DNA from: RHLJ01 sp048058975
GTDB lineage: Bacteria > Bacteroidota > Rhodothermia > Balneolales > Balneolaceae
Direction of reading: 5' to 3'
DNA: 64,000 nucleotides
Assembly (NCBI GenBank): GCA_048058975.1
Contig: JBLLNP010000007.1
Coordinates: 1 to 64,000, forward strand
Below the pieces are notes generated by a model, which ran no database searches, had not been told where the DNA came from, and worked only from the letters and a program-made list of their open reading frames with translations. Below are positions 1 through 10,222 of the stretch, in pieces. Both the position numbers and the translations under genes were made by a program. The number at the start of each line of letters is the position of its first letter. Within the stretch, counting starts at the first letter, position 1.

Positions 1-244
1 TCCATGGAACTAAATGTATGGTTCTAAATTGTGGGTTTGATTTTGAACTTGTATATGGTGAATTAGGTAAGAACTTTATCGAAGTACATCATTTAATACC
101 AATAAGTACTTTTGAGAAAAAAAAATTGTGGATCCTGAAAAGGAATTAGTTGTGGTTTGTTCTGATTGTCATAGAATGCTTCATAGAAAAAAAGATGCTA
201 TTCTTTCTATAGAGGAATTAGATATTTTGATTCGCAAGACTTAA
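1..244 (+). pseudogene. HNH endonuclease C-terminal part, frameshifted and cut by the window edge
   Basis: The visible part reads as the C-terminal half of an HNH (McrA-like) endonuclease. A CMVLNCGF zinc-knuckle-like segment is followed by EVHHLIPIS, which holds the HNH histidines, then VDPEKELVVVCSDCHRMLHR, which holds the second cysteine pair and final His. These parts lie in two frames: the first is open from base 3 to a TAG at 147-149, the second from about 128 to the TAA at 242-244. They join at the nine-A run 117-125, and adding one A restores a continuous protein. The N-terminus lies outside the window. The stop overlaps the stop of the convergent DUF58 gene. It could be a restriction-type or homing-type nuclease; the sequence does not say which. 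Confidence 0.7.
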
Positions 245-1158
245 CCCAGTCTTCTCCTCTTGTTCAAATACATCAGCAACGACTAATCGAACTGGCCTTC
301 GGTATCCATTTCTTCGAAATCTATTTCGAACTCGCTGCACGCCATTCTGAAAGCTTTGGTGTATTCAGCTACTTTAGCTTGGTAATCGGCCCGTACCTGT
401 GCCGGAATACTTCAATCTCCGCATCAGATTCCATGTCTTCAAACACAAAACGGCTATCCGAAAAGGCTAACTCTCTTTCACTGCGTTTCTCCAGAACATT
501 AAATAACAGTACTTCATGCTTTCGGTGTCGAAGATGCTTTAATGCAGAAATCAGCGCCTCGTGTTGTTCCACGTTCTCAAATAAATCTGTGATAATAACA
601 ACCAGGCTTCTGTGATTTAACCGCTCTGCCACTTCGTGAATGACATGTGCAGAGGCCGTCTTCCTTTTTCTTCAGAAGCATTCTGCTCCCGAATCAGCTG
701 TTTTTCCAACTCAAGGTAAATCTGCCGAAGATGTGCATAGGTTCCTTTGGCGGGAATAAAAGTCTCGATTTCTGAATGAAAGGGAATCAGCCCACTTGCA
801 TCTCGCTGGCGATGCATTAGATATACAACGAGGCTGCATAATGAATCCCATAACGGAGCTTACTCCACTCCCCAAAATGCTTGAAGTTCATGGAAGAGCT
901 GGTATCCAACAGTACATAGCACCTGAGATTGGTTTCCTCCTCGTACTGTTTCACATAAAATCGCTCCTTCTTACCATATTGCTTCCAGTCGATGTGTTTG
1001 AAATCATCGCCGGGGTTGTACGGACGGTGTTCCGCAAACTCTACGCTAAAGCCATGATAAGGACTACGATGTAAACCCGAGATAAACCCTTCTACAATCT
1101 TCTTTGCGCGCAGTTCGAGTGATGAAAGTTTAGATAGTATTTCCGGTTTTAAAATCAT
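241..1158 (-). pseudogene. DUF58 domain protein (vWA-like), broken by three frameshifts and a stop
   Basis: Pieces in three frames together give a normal-length DUF58 protein of about 300 residues. The N-terminal piece (1158 down to 817) carries the DUF58 hallmark NPGDDFKHIDWKQYGKKERF and the vWA-like LLDTSSSM. The next piece (817-617) starts MHRQRDASGLIPF, and the third (632-369) carries LNHRSLVVIITDLFE. The tail VAEYTKAFRMACSEFEIDF lies in yet another frame. Each junction (near 828, 665-669 and 405) is repaired by adding one base. A TAG at 283-285 interrupts the last 14 codons in frame. DUF58 proteins usually sit beside a MoxR ATPase in envelope or metal-chelatase-like systems; none is visible here. 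Sequencing error is as likely as true decay. Confidence 0.75.
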
Positions 1159-1305
1159 GATGTATGGTAATGCTAATTACCGAAAAAGTGAATTCTTTTA
1201 AATTAGAAGCGCTTCCAGTTGTTTTAGAATCATTTCCTTCACAGAAACTTCTTATAGCACCGCTAATCTAACACTAGAAAGAGGTATTAATTTTTGTGAA
1301 GTATC

Positions 1306-2492
1306 ATGAAGCTTTTTCGAAGTGTTTTATCAACCATTTTTCCTGCTTTTTTATTGTTAAGCGTTTCAATTGCCCAAGCACAAAACATCCAAACTCCAAA
1401 CATAACATTAAGTCCTGAGAAGGGACTTTGGATTAAAAGTGAAGATGAGTCGATGGGGTTTAAGATTGGAATAAGACTACAGCATCAACTTTTAGTACAC
1501 ACAACCCTGTCAGAACAAGAAGCTGTTCAGTCCTCTTTTTTATAAGGAGAGCAAGATTTCTTTTCAAAGGCTATGTATTCGATCAAAAACTAGGATACTT
1601 TGTGCAACTCGGAATGGACAAAGGTCAGGTAGCCTTACTAAATGCCGAATACAGATGGAGACTAACTCCCACTACCTTAATTTCTTTCGGTCAGTTATTC
1701 CCTACTACCGGGCGCCAATTTCAAACCATTTCGAAAAATTTTCAACTAATCGACCGCTCTGATGTATCCCGCTTCTTTTTTACCGGCTGGGATTTGGGTA
1801 TTTCATTCAAACAATCTTTGGAAGTTAGGAATCAACTTGCCTTAAAAGTTGCTGCTTCTGCCACACATGGCGAAGGAAAAAACAAGGCTACTGCCCCGGG
1901 TGGATGGGCTTATGCCGGACGATTAGAGATTTTACCGCTCGGGTTTTTTAATGCCAATGGTGACTATTCTGAAAGTGATTTATATCGGGAACCGTTGCCA
2001 AAACTCTCACTTGGGGCAGCCTTATACTTTAACCAAGACGCGTACACAAAATATGGTGATTCCAGATGGGATGGATTGGAAGACAATATTTCAGAGTTCT
2101 ATGCCGACATTGTGTTTAAATGGAATGGGTTTTCTTTTTTGGGGGAATACATTCACCGATCGGTAGAAAATGAACGAATCGTACTTCCGGATAATACTCT
2201 TCTTTACTCGAAAGAAGTAAGTGGAGAAGGCTTGTACATACAAGGAGGGAAACTTATTTCTGAATATCTTGAACCGGTTTTCCGGGTTAGTTTTTTGAGC
2301 CTGAATCATAGCAATCAGTATTTCAAAAGTGATTTTTCAGAACAAATAAAATATACCGCCGGACTTAATTATTTCTTAATCGGGCATAACATGAAATTAC
2401 AATCTCAGGTTGGATATATTAAACGAGAGTTTATAAATCAATCAGTAACATCTAGCCTTGAAGTTGCCGTACAATTCGCAATTAGTTTTTAA
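1306..2492 (+). CDS. Porin O/P-family outer-membrane channel (one frameshift)
   Basis: A secreted beta-barrel of the polyphosphate-selective porin O/P type, forming an outer-membrane channel. The N-terminus has a Sec signal (MKLFRSVLSTIFPAFLL, cleavage after AQA). It is followed by LSPEKGLWIKSEDESMGFKIGIR and, after the break, RRARFLFKGYVFDQKLGYF, both typical of the family. Alternating aromatic strands run to the C-terminal FAISF. The frame breaks at the six-T run 1536-1541; one added T joins the 79-codon and roughly 310-codon halves. It is the first gene of a five-gene plus-strand run, 11 bases before the SLC13 transporter, so the porin may feed that transporter's substrate across the outer membrane. 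The substrate is unknown and the family name should not be read as proof of phosphate transport. Confidence 0.75.
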
Positions 2493-2503
2493 ACGGGATT
2501 AAA

Positions 2504-3904
2504 GTGAAGCTAAACAGAACTCAACAAATAGGATTAATAGCAGGCATTATTGGCCTGATTTCTTCCTTCTTTCTAAATATAGAGGGACTTTCTGAAGCAG
2601 GGCATGTTGCGCTGGGTATTTTCTTTCTGGCCGCTGCTTTCTGGATGTTTGAGCCCTTCCCAATTTATGCTACTTCGGTTCTTGTGATATTTCTCCAGGT
2701 TCTTTTGCTAAGTAAAGAAGGGCTTATATTTACCAGTGCTGATGCCACCTACTCACCCGATAGCTATACTGCGTTTGTTGGTACGCTCGCAAATCCCATT
2801 ATTATTCTCTTTTTGGGAGGGTTTGTTCTCGCTGATGCCGCCGTTAAATACAACCTCGATAAAAATCTTACCCGAATTCTTCTCCGACCCTTTGGCTCAA
2901 AACCAAAGTTCATTCTGCTTGGGTTGATGGTGGTTACAGGACTGCTTTCAGCCTTCATGAGCAATACTGCTACTACCGCCATGATGATGACAGTGATTCT
3001 TCCCATTATTGCACGATTGGAAAAGAATGACCCGCTTAAAATCGGGCTGGCATTATCTATCCCTTTTGCAGCTAATATTGGCGGTATTGCCACTCCTATT
3101 GGAACCCCACCGAACGCGGTTGTAATTGGCGCGCTTTCTCAACAAGGTATAAATATACCTTTCGGAGAATGGATGATATTGGCTGTACCATTGGTTTTTG
3201 TCGCTTTAATTTTCGTTTGGATGTTAATACTTGGGATGTTCAAACCTGATACTGAAACTGTTCATATCGATATGAGCGGTACATTTAATACTTCAAGAAA
3301 TGCCTGGTTACTGTACCTTGCTTTTGGTCTTACCGTTCTGTTTTGGATAACAGAAAGCTTTCATGGAATTAAAAGTGCTATCATCGCGCTTTTACCAGTC
3401 GTCTTTTTAACACTTACAGGCGTAGTTACCAAAGAAGATATTCGAAAACTACCCTGGGAAGTACTCTGGTTGGTTGCAGGGGGAATATCTCTGGGTATCT
3501 CGATGAAAAGCACCGGTCTTGCAGAATGGATTGTAGGCAGTATTGAATGGAGTACTTTTGGAGCTGTTACTTTATTAATAGTATTTAGTGGAGTAGCTAT
3601 TCTGATGTCTAACTTTTTATCAAACACTGTAACCGCCACGCTATTAATTCCCCTTGCAGTAAGTTTAGCAACGTCGGGAGTGGCAGGAGAAGGATTTAAC
3701 CTGATTATTGTTAGCTTAGTAATTGGCGTGAGTGCCAGTATGGCAATGATGTTGCCAATCTCTACTCCACCCAATGCTATCGCTATGAGTACCGGAACCA
3801 TCGAAACAAAACAAATGGCAAAAGCAGGAATTTCGGTTGGGGTTTTCGGACTGATACTCGTTGTGCTTTATGCGATTTTCTACTGGCCGTTATTATTAAA
3901 CTGA
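2504..3904 (+). CDS. SLC13/DASS-family sodium-coupled anion symporter
   Basis: A 466-residue inner-membrane transporter with about a dozen hydrophobic segments. It shows the two inverted-repeat signatures of the divalent anion:Na+ symporter family: an SNT motif (MSNTATTAMM, about residue 153) with IGTPPNA (about 200), repeated as LSNTVTATLL (about 370) with ISTPPNAIA (about 420). These segments form the sodium and substrate site. Known members carry dicarboxylates, citrate, sulfate or phosphate; the sequence alone does not choose among them. The start is GTG at 2504, 11 bases after the porin stop, and the stop lies 9 bases before a response-regulator gene. The arrangement suggests that uptake is tied to the two-component pair downstream. 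Confidence 0.88.
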   Translation: MKLNRTQQIGLIAGIIGLISSFFLNIEGLSEAGHVALGIFFLAAAFWMFEPFPIYATSVLVIFLQVLLLSKEGLIFTSADATYSPDSYTAFVGTLANPIIILFLGGFVLADAAVKYNLDKNLTRILLRPFGSKPKFILLGLMVVTGLLSAFMSNTATTAMMMTVILPIIARLEKNDPLKIGLALSIPFAANIGGIATPIGTPPNAVVIGALSQQGINIPFGEWMILAVPLVFVALIFVWMLILGMFKPDTETVHIDMSGTFNTSRNAWLLYLAFGLTVLFWITESFHGIKSAIIALLPVVFLTLTGVVTKEDIRKLPWEVLWLVAGGISLGISMKSTGLAEWIVGSIEWSTFGAVTLLIVFSGVAILMSNFLSNTVTATLLIPLAVSLATSGVAGEGFNLIIVSLVIGVSASMAMMLPISTPPNAIAMSTGTIETKQMAKAGISVGVFGLILVVLYAIFYWPLLLN

Positions 3905-3913
3905 GAGGATATC

Positions 3914-4411
3914 ATGGATCATCAAATTTTTATACTGGTTATTGAAGATGAACTGGAAGTTATGGACGCCCTCATAAAGGATCTTGAGGAGTTTGAACAA
4001 ACATTCCCGATTGAGTCTGCCAATAATTCCGAAGAGGCCAATCAGGTTGTTAATCAGATAATTAACTCAGGGGATGAAATCGGGCTTATCCTTTGCGATC
4101 ATGTGCTTCCAGGCAAGAATGGGGTCGATTTTCTAATCGACTTACAATCTAACGAGCATTTCCAAAAAACCCGTAAAGTACTCGTCACCGGTCAGGCCGG
4201 ACTCGAAGATACCATTCAGGCTATTAATAAAGCTCGTCTCGACCACTATATTGCTAAACCCTGGAAAAAAGAGGAACTCCATAAAGTGGTTATTCAACAG
4301 CTAACCGATTTTGTAATTGACAAAAGATACAACCCAATGGAATTTATGAGCACGCTTGATAGTGTGCGGCTTGCAGAAACCTTGCGTGGAGGCCAGCTAA
4401 CCGATCACTGA
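3914..4411 (+). CDS. Stand-alone receiver-domain response regulator
   Basis: A 165-residue protein made of a single CheY-like receiver domain and a short tail. The acidic pocket is IEDE near residue 10. The phospho-acceptor is Asp62 in LILCDHVLPG, the conserved Thr lies in KVLVTGQAG, and the Lys lies in YIAKPWKKEE. There is no DNA-binding or enzymatic output domain, so it must act by protein contact or pass phosphate on. It sits 9 bases after the transporter and 2 bases before a histidine kinase gene, which is its likely partner. The REC sequence resembles those of RpfG/HD-GYP-type regulators, but the C-terminal effector is absent. Confidence 0.85.
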   Translation: MDHQIFILVIEDELEVMDALIKDLEEFEQTFPIESANNSEEANQVVNQIINSGDEIGLILCDHVLPGKNGVDFLIDLQSNEHFQKTRKVLVTGQAGLEDTIQAINKARLDHYIAKPWKKEELHKVVIQQLTDFVIDKRYNPMEFMSTLDSVRLAETLRGGQLTDH

Positions 4412-4413
4412 TA

Positions 4414-5834
4414 ATGGAACGTGGTTTTTTAAATAACAGAGAAACTATTCTCAAATTCATTAAACGGGCAATTTCAGAATCTGATGAGCTGAGTTCATTA
4501 GTAGTTCGATTTAAAAAAGAAGATGTAATTTTCAATCAAGGAGAAAGCCTCAAATATTTGTACCTACTGCTTAGTGGCTCTGTTGGTTTGCAGCGTCGTA
4601 ACGATGAAGGCTTCTCTTTAAATTTACTAAAACTGGAACCTGGTCATTTTGTTGGTATCATGGCTTTTTCTACCGGCAATGATTCGCTAACAACTGCCCG
4701 GGCATTAGAAGATTCTGAAGCGCTCAGAATTAGTCAAGCCGAACTGGAAACTTATCTTAACGACCACCCACGCCTTCGGCTTCCGTTACAACAGTTGATG
4801 ATGAGTAATATGGCTGATCGGTTTATGAAAAACCTTCAGCTGGAATCAAAAATGCACCAGCTTAACCGAAAACTTGAGGAAGAAGGCGAGCAGCTTAAGG
4901 AAGCATATAAGCAACTGGAAGATTCCCATCAAAAGCTCGTACACCAGGAAAAGATGGCTACTTTAGGGGAGTTAGTAGCCGGTTTTGCCCACGAAGTAAA
5001 CAATCCTGCTTCCGCTTTACTACGAGCATCTGAATCGCTAATAACAAACTTTGAAGTGTTATCTGATAGTGACGCGCTATCCTCCATGTTTAATACCGGG
5101 CTTACATCCAGCCCTAAAAGCAGCGCCGATATCCGCCAAAAAATGTTGGCTGTTCAAAAGAAGTTTCCATGGGTAGCCGACCGCTCTTTAGTTCGAAAAT
5201 TAGCACAAATGCCCGATGAGGCTTATGCTATTATAGAAGCAAACCGAAAAAAAATTCCGATCGAAAAACTTATTCAACAATTTGAAGCCGGAAAGTTTAT
5301 TCACAACATTCAGGTAGCCAGCCAGCGCATTGCAAAACTGGTAAAAAGCCTGAAAAGTTATAGTCGGCAGGATAGTAACGAAGCTGAATTGATTGATATA
5401 CGGGAAGGGATTAACGACACCATTCTAGTACTTAGCAATCGGCTTAAATATCTTGAAGTAGATCTGAAACTGAATGAGATCCCAATGATGTACGGACATC
5501 TTGGAGAACTTAACCAGGTCTGGACCAATATCATTGTGAACGCATGTGATGTACTGCCCGACGGTGGTTCTTTGTGCATTAAAACAAAAGCTGAGGGCGA
5601 GTACAAAATTATTGTCGAGATTTCGGATAACGGACCGGGTATTCCAGAAGAAATTATCGATCGCATTTTTGAACCCAATTTTACAACCAAGAATCAGGGA
5701 GCCAAGTTTGGTTTGGGACTGGGACTCGCTATTTCGAACGAAATTGTTCGCCAGCATGGCGGATTTATCCGGGCTTCAAACAAAAAAAAGGCGGAGCAAA
5801 ATTTGAGATAATTTTACCGGTTAAGAAGAGTTAG
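4414..5834 (+). CDS. Cytosolic histidine kinase with N-terminal cyclic-nucleotide-binding-like domain (frameshift near the end)
   Basis: No membrane segment is visible. Residues of about 25-135 form a CAP_ED/cNMP-binding fold (DVIFNQGESLKYLYLLLSG, then HFVGIMAF). Residues 140-185 are a coiled coil. The H-box has His193 in LVAGFAHEVNNPAS. The ATPase domain has the N-box WTNIIVNACDVL, G1 DNGPGIP and G2 FGLGLGLA. The reading frame as given stops at 5811, but shifting in the eight-A run 5782-5789 continues as GGAKFEIILPVKKS to the TAG at 5832-5834, the normal end of a HATPase_c domain. The frameshift is therefore probably a one-base deletion. The kinase should phosphorylate the receiver protein encoded 2 bases upstream. 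The ligand of the sensory domain is unknown. Confidence 0.82.
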
Positions 5835-5840
5835 CAACCC

Positions 5841-6404
5841 ATGAAAAAACTACTCCTCGTTTATTTTCTTGCTCTGATTTCTACCCCTGTAATCGCACAG
5901 ACATCTTTTGGAATTGAAACTCAGGCCTATCCTGCAGGCTTAGTTCCGGGAATTCGGGTTGATCTGGGATTAATAAACAACTTTACCATCACTTCCAGAA
6001 TTGGGTACAACTTTACCGATCGCAGAGATTGGGGCGAACATGATAACGAAGAAGGTGGTGGACCTGGACTTAGCCTGGGAATAGAGCGAAGGGGATTTTT
6101 AACAGAAAATCTTTCTGTTCATGCACGCGCAGATCTTTGGTTTATGGAGATTGATTGGCGGGATCTTTATTCTGGGCCGGCCTTATGCGGAGCAACGCCT
6201 TGTCCTGATGAAACCGGAGAAACTTCGATTACTGTTTTTCAACCAACCATTGGACTTGGATATACAATCCCTTTTTCAAACAGCTATTTTATCAAGCCTT
6301 CGCTTTCCTTTGGCTACGAAATCAATGTAAAAACAGAAGGCGTAGACGTAGGACAGGGAGCTATTTTGTTGGTGGGCTTTCAACTGGGAAGGTTTCTTAA
6401 ATAA
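5841..6404 (+). CDS. Outer-membrane beta-barrel protein, unknown function
   Basis: 187 residues with a clear signal peptide (MKKLLLVYFLALISTPVIAQ). The mature part is rich in alternating hydrophobic strands and turns and resembles small OmpW/OMP_b-brl barrels (IRVDLGLINNFTITSRIGYNF, SYFIKPSLSFGYEIN, ending FQLGRFLK). A pair of cysteines (LCGATPCPDE) could form a disulfide in an external loop. It begins 6 bases after the corrected end of the histidine kinase, so it is probably the last gene of the porin-transporter-two-component operon. No function can be named. Confidence 0.65.
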   Translation: MKKLLLVYFLALISTPVIAQTSFGIETQAYPAGLVPGIRVDLGLINNFTITSRIGYNFTDRRDWGEHDNEEGGGPGLSLGIERRGFLTENLSVHARADLWFMEIDWRDLYSGPALCGATPCPDETGETSITVFQPTIGLGYTIPFSNSYFIKPSLSFGYEINVKTEGVDVGQGAILLVGFQLGRFLK

Positions 6405-6441
6405 GCTGAGGTTGCTTCGATTTAACAACTGCAGAATAAGT

Positions 6442-6571
6442 CTCCCCTTGAGGGGAGCCAAAAGTCCAAATAGGTACTTTGGACTTTTCGAGGGGTGTTC
6501 TATTTTCGTAAATATGGCAACATCCCCCGGAAAATTTCTACACGAAATTTTCATCCCCCTTCAAAGGGGGA
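6442..6571. repeat. Composite palindromic intergenic repeat
   Basis: The convergent gap between the barrel gene and recQ holds three hairpins: CTCCCC-TTGA-GGGGAG (6442-6457), AAAGTCCAAA paired with TTTGGACTTT (6461-6470 with 6478-6487), and TCCCCC-TTCAAA-GGGGGA (6554-6571). The first two recur in reverse orientation at 26822-26867. The element may also terminate transcription from both sides. Confidence 0.75.
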
Positions 6572-6581
6572 CTAACATACT

Positions 6582-8752
6582 CTACTTCTTACTCGCCAGA
6601 TAAAACAACTGCATAATCCTCAGTTCATCATAACCAATCTGCTTGTTTAGCAAATCATATACCGGGCGCAGCATCAGCGGACTTTTCTCATCCATCGCTT
6701 TCATAACCTGGTCACGCTGGCGGTCTGATAGTGATGAAGCCTGAAGTAATCCGTCCAACCGAAGATCATTTCCTTCATCCAGATATTTCTTCAGATGGGT
6801 AAGTATGGTTACCTCTTTCACTCCGTGTTCTTCAGAAAGAAGTTTTACCGATTGGCCTTCATTAAATGCTTCTGCCACAATTTGGTGTTTTTCGGTAGCC
6901 GTGGTTGTTTTGATTTTTTTTTGGAGGGATTTCTGCCGCTCCATAATATCATGCTCTGCCGTAAACGTTTTAATGATCCCGATAAACGCATCCCCGAATT
7001 TCTCTTTCTTTACTTTTCCTACACCATATAAGGCTTCCAGAGCATTTTTGTTTTGCGGGAAATAATAGGCCATTTCTATAAGTGTAGTATCCGGGAAAAT
7101 AGCATAAGGAGGAACATCATCGGCATCGGCCAGTGCTTTTCGTTTTGCCCGAAGCAGCTCGAACAGCTCTTCGTTGTAGTTATTTTCTATATCACTGGAG
7201 GTTCGAACTACCGTTTCGCCATCAATAGAAACGTCGGCTCTGTCCATAGTTCCGAACACGTTTTCATTACCTTTAAGTACTTCGTGCCCTCTTTCTTCCA
7301 TATTAAGCACGCCGTACTCACCTTTGCTGATGTAGTTCTGACGAAGTAATAAACGTGAAAGCTGTGACCATTGATCTTTCGACCATTCCATTCCAATTCC
7401 ATAGGTCGAAAGTTGATCATGTTCATGTTCCAGCACTTTCTGATTTTTTGATCCTCTCAAAATATCAATCACATGTCCGGCTCCGAAGGTCTCTCCACTT
7501 TTGATCATACAACTCATAAATTTCTGTGCCTGGATGGTCATGTCTTCCACATCATCATCCACAGAAAGGCAATTATCACACATTCCGCATTCTTCATTGG
7601 GATAAGTTTCCCGAAATAATCCAGAAGTGGTTTTCTTCTGCAATCGGTCGACTCCAGATACCTTACCAGTTCCTTAAGATGATTTTCCGCTACGTCTTTT
7701 TCATTCCCGCTTTTCTGGTTGATGAAGTATTTAATCTTCTGCGTATCTGCATAGCCAAAGAGAAGAATACAATCAGAACGGAGACCATCTCGTCCAGCAC
7801 GACCAATCTGCTGATAATACGACTCGATATTCTGGGGCATATCAAAGTGGACCACAAAGCGCACATTCGGTTTGTTGATTCCCATCCCGAAAGCGATTGT
7901 TGCTACAATAATGCGTACATCATCCCGAATAAATTCGCGCTGGTTAATAGAGCGATCTCTGGAATTAAGTCCCGCATGATACGGCTTCACAGAGTATCCC
8001 TCCTGATCCAGCAAGTAGGCTATTTCGTCCACCTGGCGGCGGGAAAAGCAATAGATAATTCCGGATTGATTTTTCCGGGTATATAGAAAATCCAGCAGTT
8101 GATTTTCCGCGTCTTTTTTATCCGCAATTTTTAGAAACAAGTTGGCTCGGTCGAAGCTGGAAATGAAGGCTTCCGAATCCGTCAGGTTCAGGCTTTGCTT
8201 GATATCCTCCTGAACACGAGGAGTTGCTGTAGCCGTTAACGCGATACAAACCGCTTCAGGGAAATCCTTTCGAACTTCTGCCATCTGCCGATACTCCGGA
8301 CGAAAATCGTGCCCCCATTCCGAAATACAGTGCGCTTCATCAATGGTAAAGCAATCGATTCTGAGCTGCTTCAGCATCTCACGGGTTTTATCCATCATCA
8401 ACGTTTCAGGGGCAAGGTAGAGTAGCTTGATGTCGCCGCGCATCACCCGTTTTACATTGTAATCGTACTCTTCAGGCCGGAGAGAACTGTTGATATATAC
8501 CGCCGGGATATCATATTCCCGAAGCTGCTCTACCTGGTCTTTCATTAAAGAAATTAGCGGAGATACCACTATGGTCATTCCGTCAAAAATCATTGCCGGA
8601 ATCTGGTAGCAGAGCGACTTCCCTCCCCCGGTTGGCATAATTACCAACGCGTCTTTTTTATTTAGTACCTGAGTGATTGCCGCTTCCTGCTGAAGCCTGA
8701 AACTGTCGTAGCCGAACGTCTCTTTTAAAATACTCTGTGCCTGATGAATCAT
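6582..8752 (-). CDS. recQ: ATP-dependent DNA helicase RecQ (one frameshift)
   Basis: RecQ unwinds DNA 3' to 5' in recombination and fork repair. The first part, from the ATG at 8752, has motif I MPTGGGKSLCYQ, the DEAH box (IDEAHCISEWGHDFRPEY), the aromatic-rich loop, and motif VI QQIGRAGRDG. The zinc-binding RQC segment is split: LLDYFG is followed in another frame by ETYPNEECGMCDNC. One base lost in the C-run 7610-7612 (G-run on the coding strand) explains it. The rest contains the winged helix, an HRDC domain (ALADADDVPPYAIFPD, then LYGVGKVKKEKFG) and a C-terminal helix-turn-helix (LLSEEHGVKEVTILTHLKKYL). Total length of about 720 residues fits long RecQ forms. It is encoded singly. Confidence 0.92.
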
Positions 8753-8992
8753 GAAAAAACTTAACCTCTAAACTGACTTAATGAACTATTTAAAATACCC
8801 AACAAATCACTAAAAAGAGAGCGCATTATTATCAAAGTGTTAGTGAGAGATTTTAATTTTGATGTTCATTTAGCAATCGATATAATCTAACAGCTTTTGG
8901 GGGATTTAGGTTAAAAGGACATAAAAGGGTAGTGATCGTATGTTGGTTGATGCTTAGCTTATTAATAATCAACTATAATAAAATGTACAATC

Positions 8993-10222
8993 ATGTTTGG
9001 TATTGAAGCATTGGATGTGGTTATCGGCCTCATTTTTGTTTACCTGCTGTTCAGTTTGTTTGTAAGCATCATTAACGAGATGCTCAGCAGTATTCTTCAG
9101 GTTCGGGGAAAAGAATTGAAATTTTCTATTGAGAGAATGATCGGTTTGCAACTGCGTAATCTCTTGTATGGTAACTCCAGAATAAATAAAGTTAAGTACA
9201 GGTCCAGTTTCTTTTACGGAACACCTCTCTGGGGAATATATAAATGGTTGAAAAAAACGATCTCATCAAACATTGATTTGGGATCCAATCAGATTGAAAA
9301 AAAAATCACCAATGAAGCATTACCATCAAAAATATCCAGAGAAACTTTTGCCGATGCTGTCATGGAGATTATGCAGGATGAAGACTTAAGAGAAGAGCTC
9401 TTTAAACAAGCCCCTTTTCTTAAAAAAGCTTACACCAATGCCACCAATAAAACTGAAGAATTAAAAAAAGCTTTAGAGAGCTGGTTTGATGAGGTAATGA
9501 CCTACACCAGCGAATGGTATAAGCAAAAGCTAAGAATTGTACTTATTGTTCTTGGATTCATCACCGCCGCTTTTTTTAATGTGGATACATTTTCCATTGT
9601 TAAAAAACTTAATGATGATCCCGAAGCCCGGGCTGCTATCATCTCTCAGGCAGAACAGTTTGTTGAATCGTATGAAAACAAAGATGGGAAAATCGTTTTA
9701 AAGGAGGGCAACACTGACAGCTTATTTGTTGCCAATGAAACGGTTATTTCTAAGGAGTTGAAGGAAATCAAAAACAGCTATATTTCTGCTTATTCTGATT
9801 CAGTAAAAAAAGCACTTAAAGAAGAACGTTTTAAACACTTGGATTCAGAAACCAGCCCTTCCAAAAAGGATTCTCTGATACTGGTGTTTAATGAAGTGGT
9901 TTCTGATTCAATTCAGAAACTTGCCTCCGATTCTCTCAGAATCAATTATCCAAATCTGGTTGCAATTGATTCCGTGTATCAACAGATGTCCAGGCTAAAA
10001 CAACAGGAAATTGCCATGGCTTCTTCCGTTTTGGGATTAGGTTGGGATATAGAAACACACGGAAGCTACTGGAAAGCTATTAAAAATCAGCTACACTGGT
10101 ATTCCGTATTCGGTTGGTTGATTACTGCCCTGGCCATAAGCATGGGAGCACCATTCTGGTTCGATCTGCTTAAGAAAGTCATCAATATAAAAGAAGAACT
10201 TAAACCAAAAGACAAAAAATGA
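8993..10222 (+). CDS. Membrane protein of unknown function, first gene of a three-gene operon
   Basis: 409 residues. A membrane segment at about 7-32 (VVIGLIFVYLLFSLFVSIIN) is followed by a charged helical region, a second segment at about 180-200 (LRIVLIVLGFITAAFFNVDTF), a long Glu/Lys/Ser-rich probably extracytoplasmic stretch (about 205-350), and a third segment near 370-390 ending in GAPFWFDLLKKVINIKEEL. I recall proteins of this layout, with the NVDTF and GAPFWFDLL signatures, as an uncharacterised family in several phyla, but cannot name a function. No Shine-Dalgarno site is visible; the ATG sits 13 bases after a TATAAT-like sequence (8974-8979). The stop overlaps the next start by four bases, so the three genes are probably co-translated. 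Confidence 0.8.
   Translation: MFGIEALDVVIGLIFVYLLFSLFVSIINEMLSSILQVRGKELKFSIERMIGLQLRNLLYGNSRINKVKYRSSFFYGTPLWGIYKWLKKTISSNIDLGSNQIEKKITNEALPSKISRETFADAVMEIMQDEDLREELFKQAPFLKKAYTNATNKTEELKKALESWFDEVMTYTSEWYKQKLRIVLIVLGFITAAFFNVDTFSIVKKLNDDPEARAAIISQAEQFVESYENKDGKIVLKEGNTDSLFVANETVISKELKEIKNSYISAYSDSVKKALKEERFKHLDSETSPSKKDSLILVFNEVVSDSIQKLASDSLRINYPNLVAIDSVYQQMSRLKQQEIAMASSVLGLGWDIETHGSYWKAIKNQLHWYSVFGWLITALAISMGAPFWFDLLKKVINIKEELKPKDKK

Noticed and set aside
3361..3801. 146-codon minus-strand ORF opposite the SLC13 gene
   Set aside because: It lies wholly inside a clear transporter gene in an antisense frame, with no family signature. The same applies to 2764-3093 (minus).
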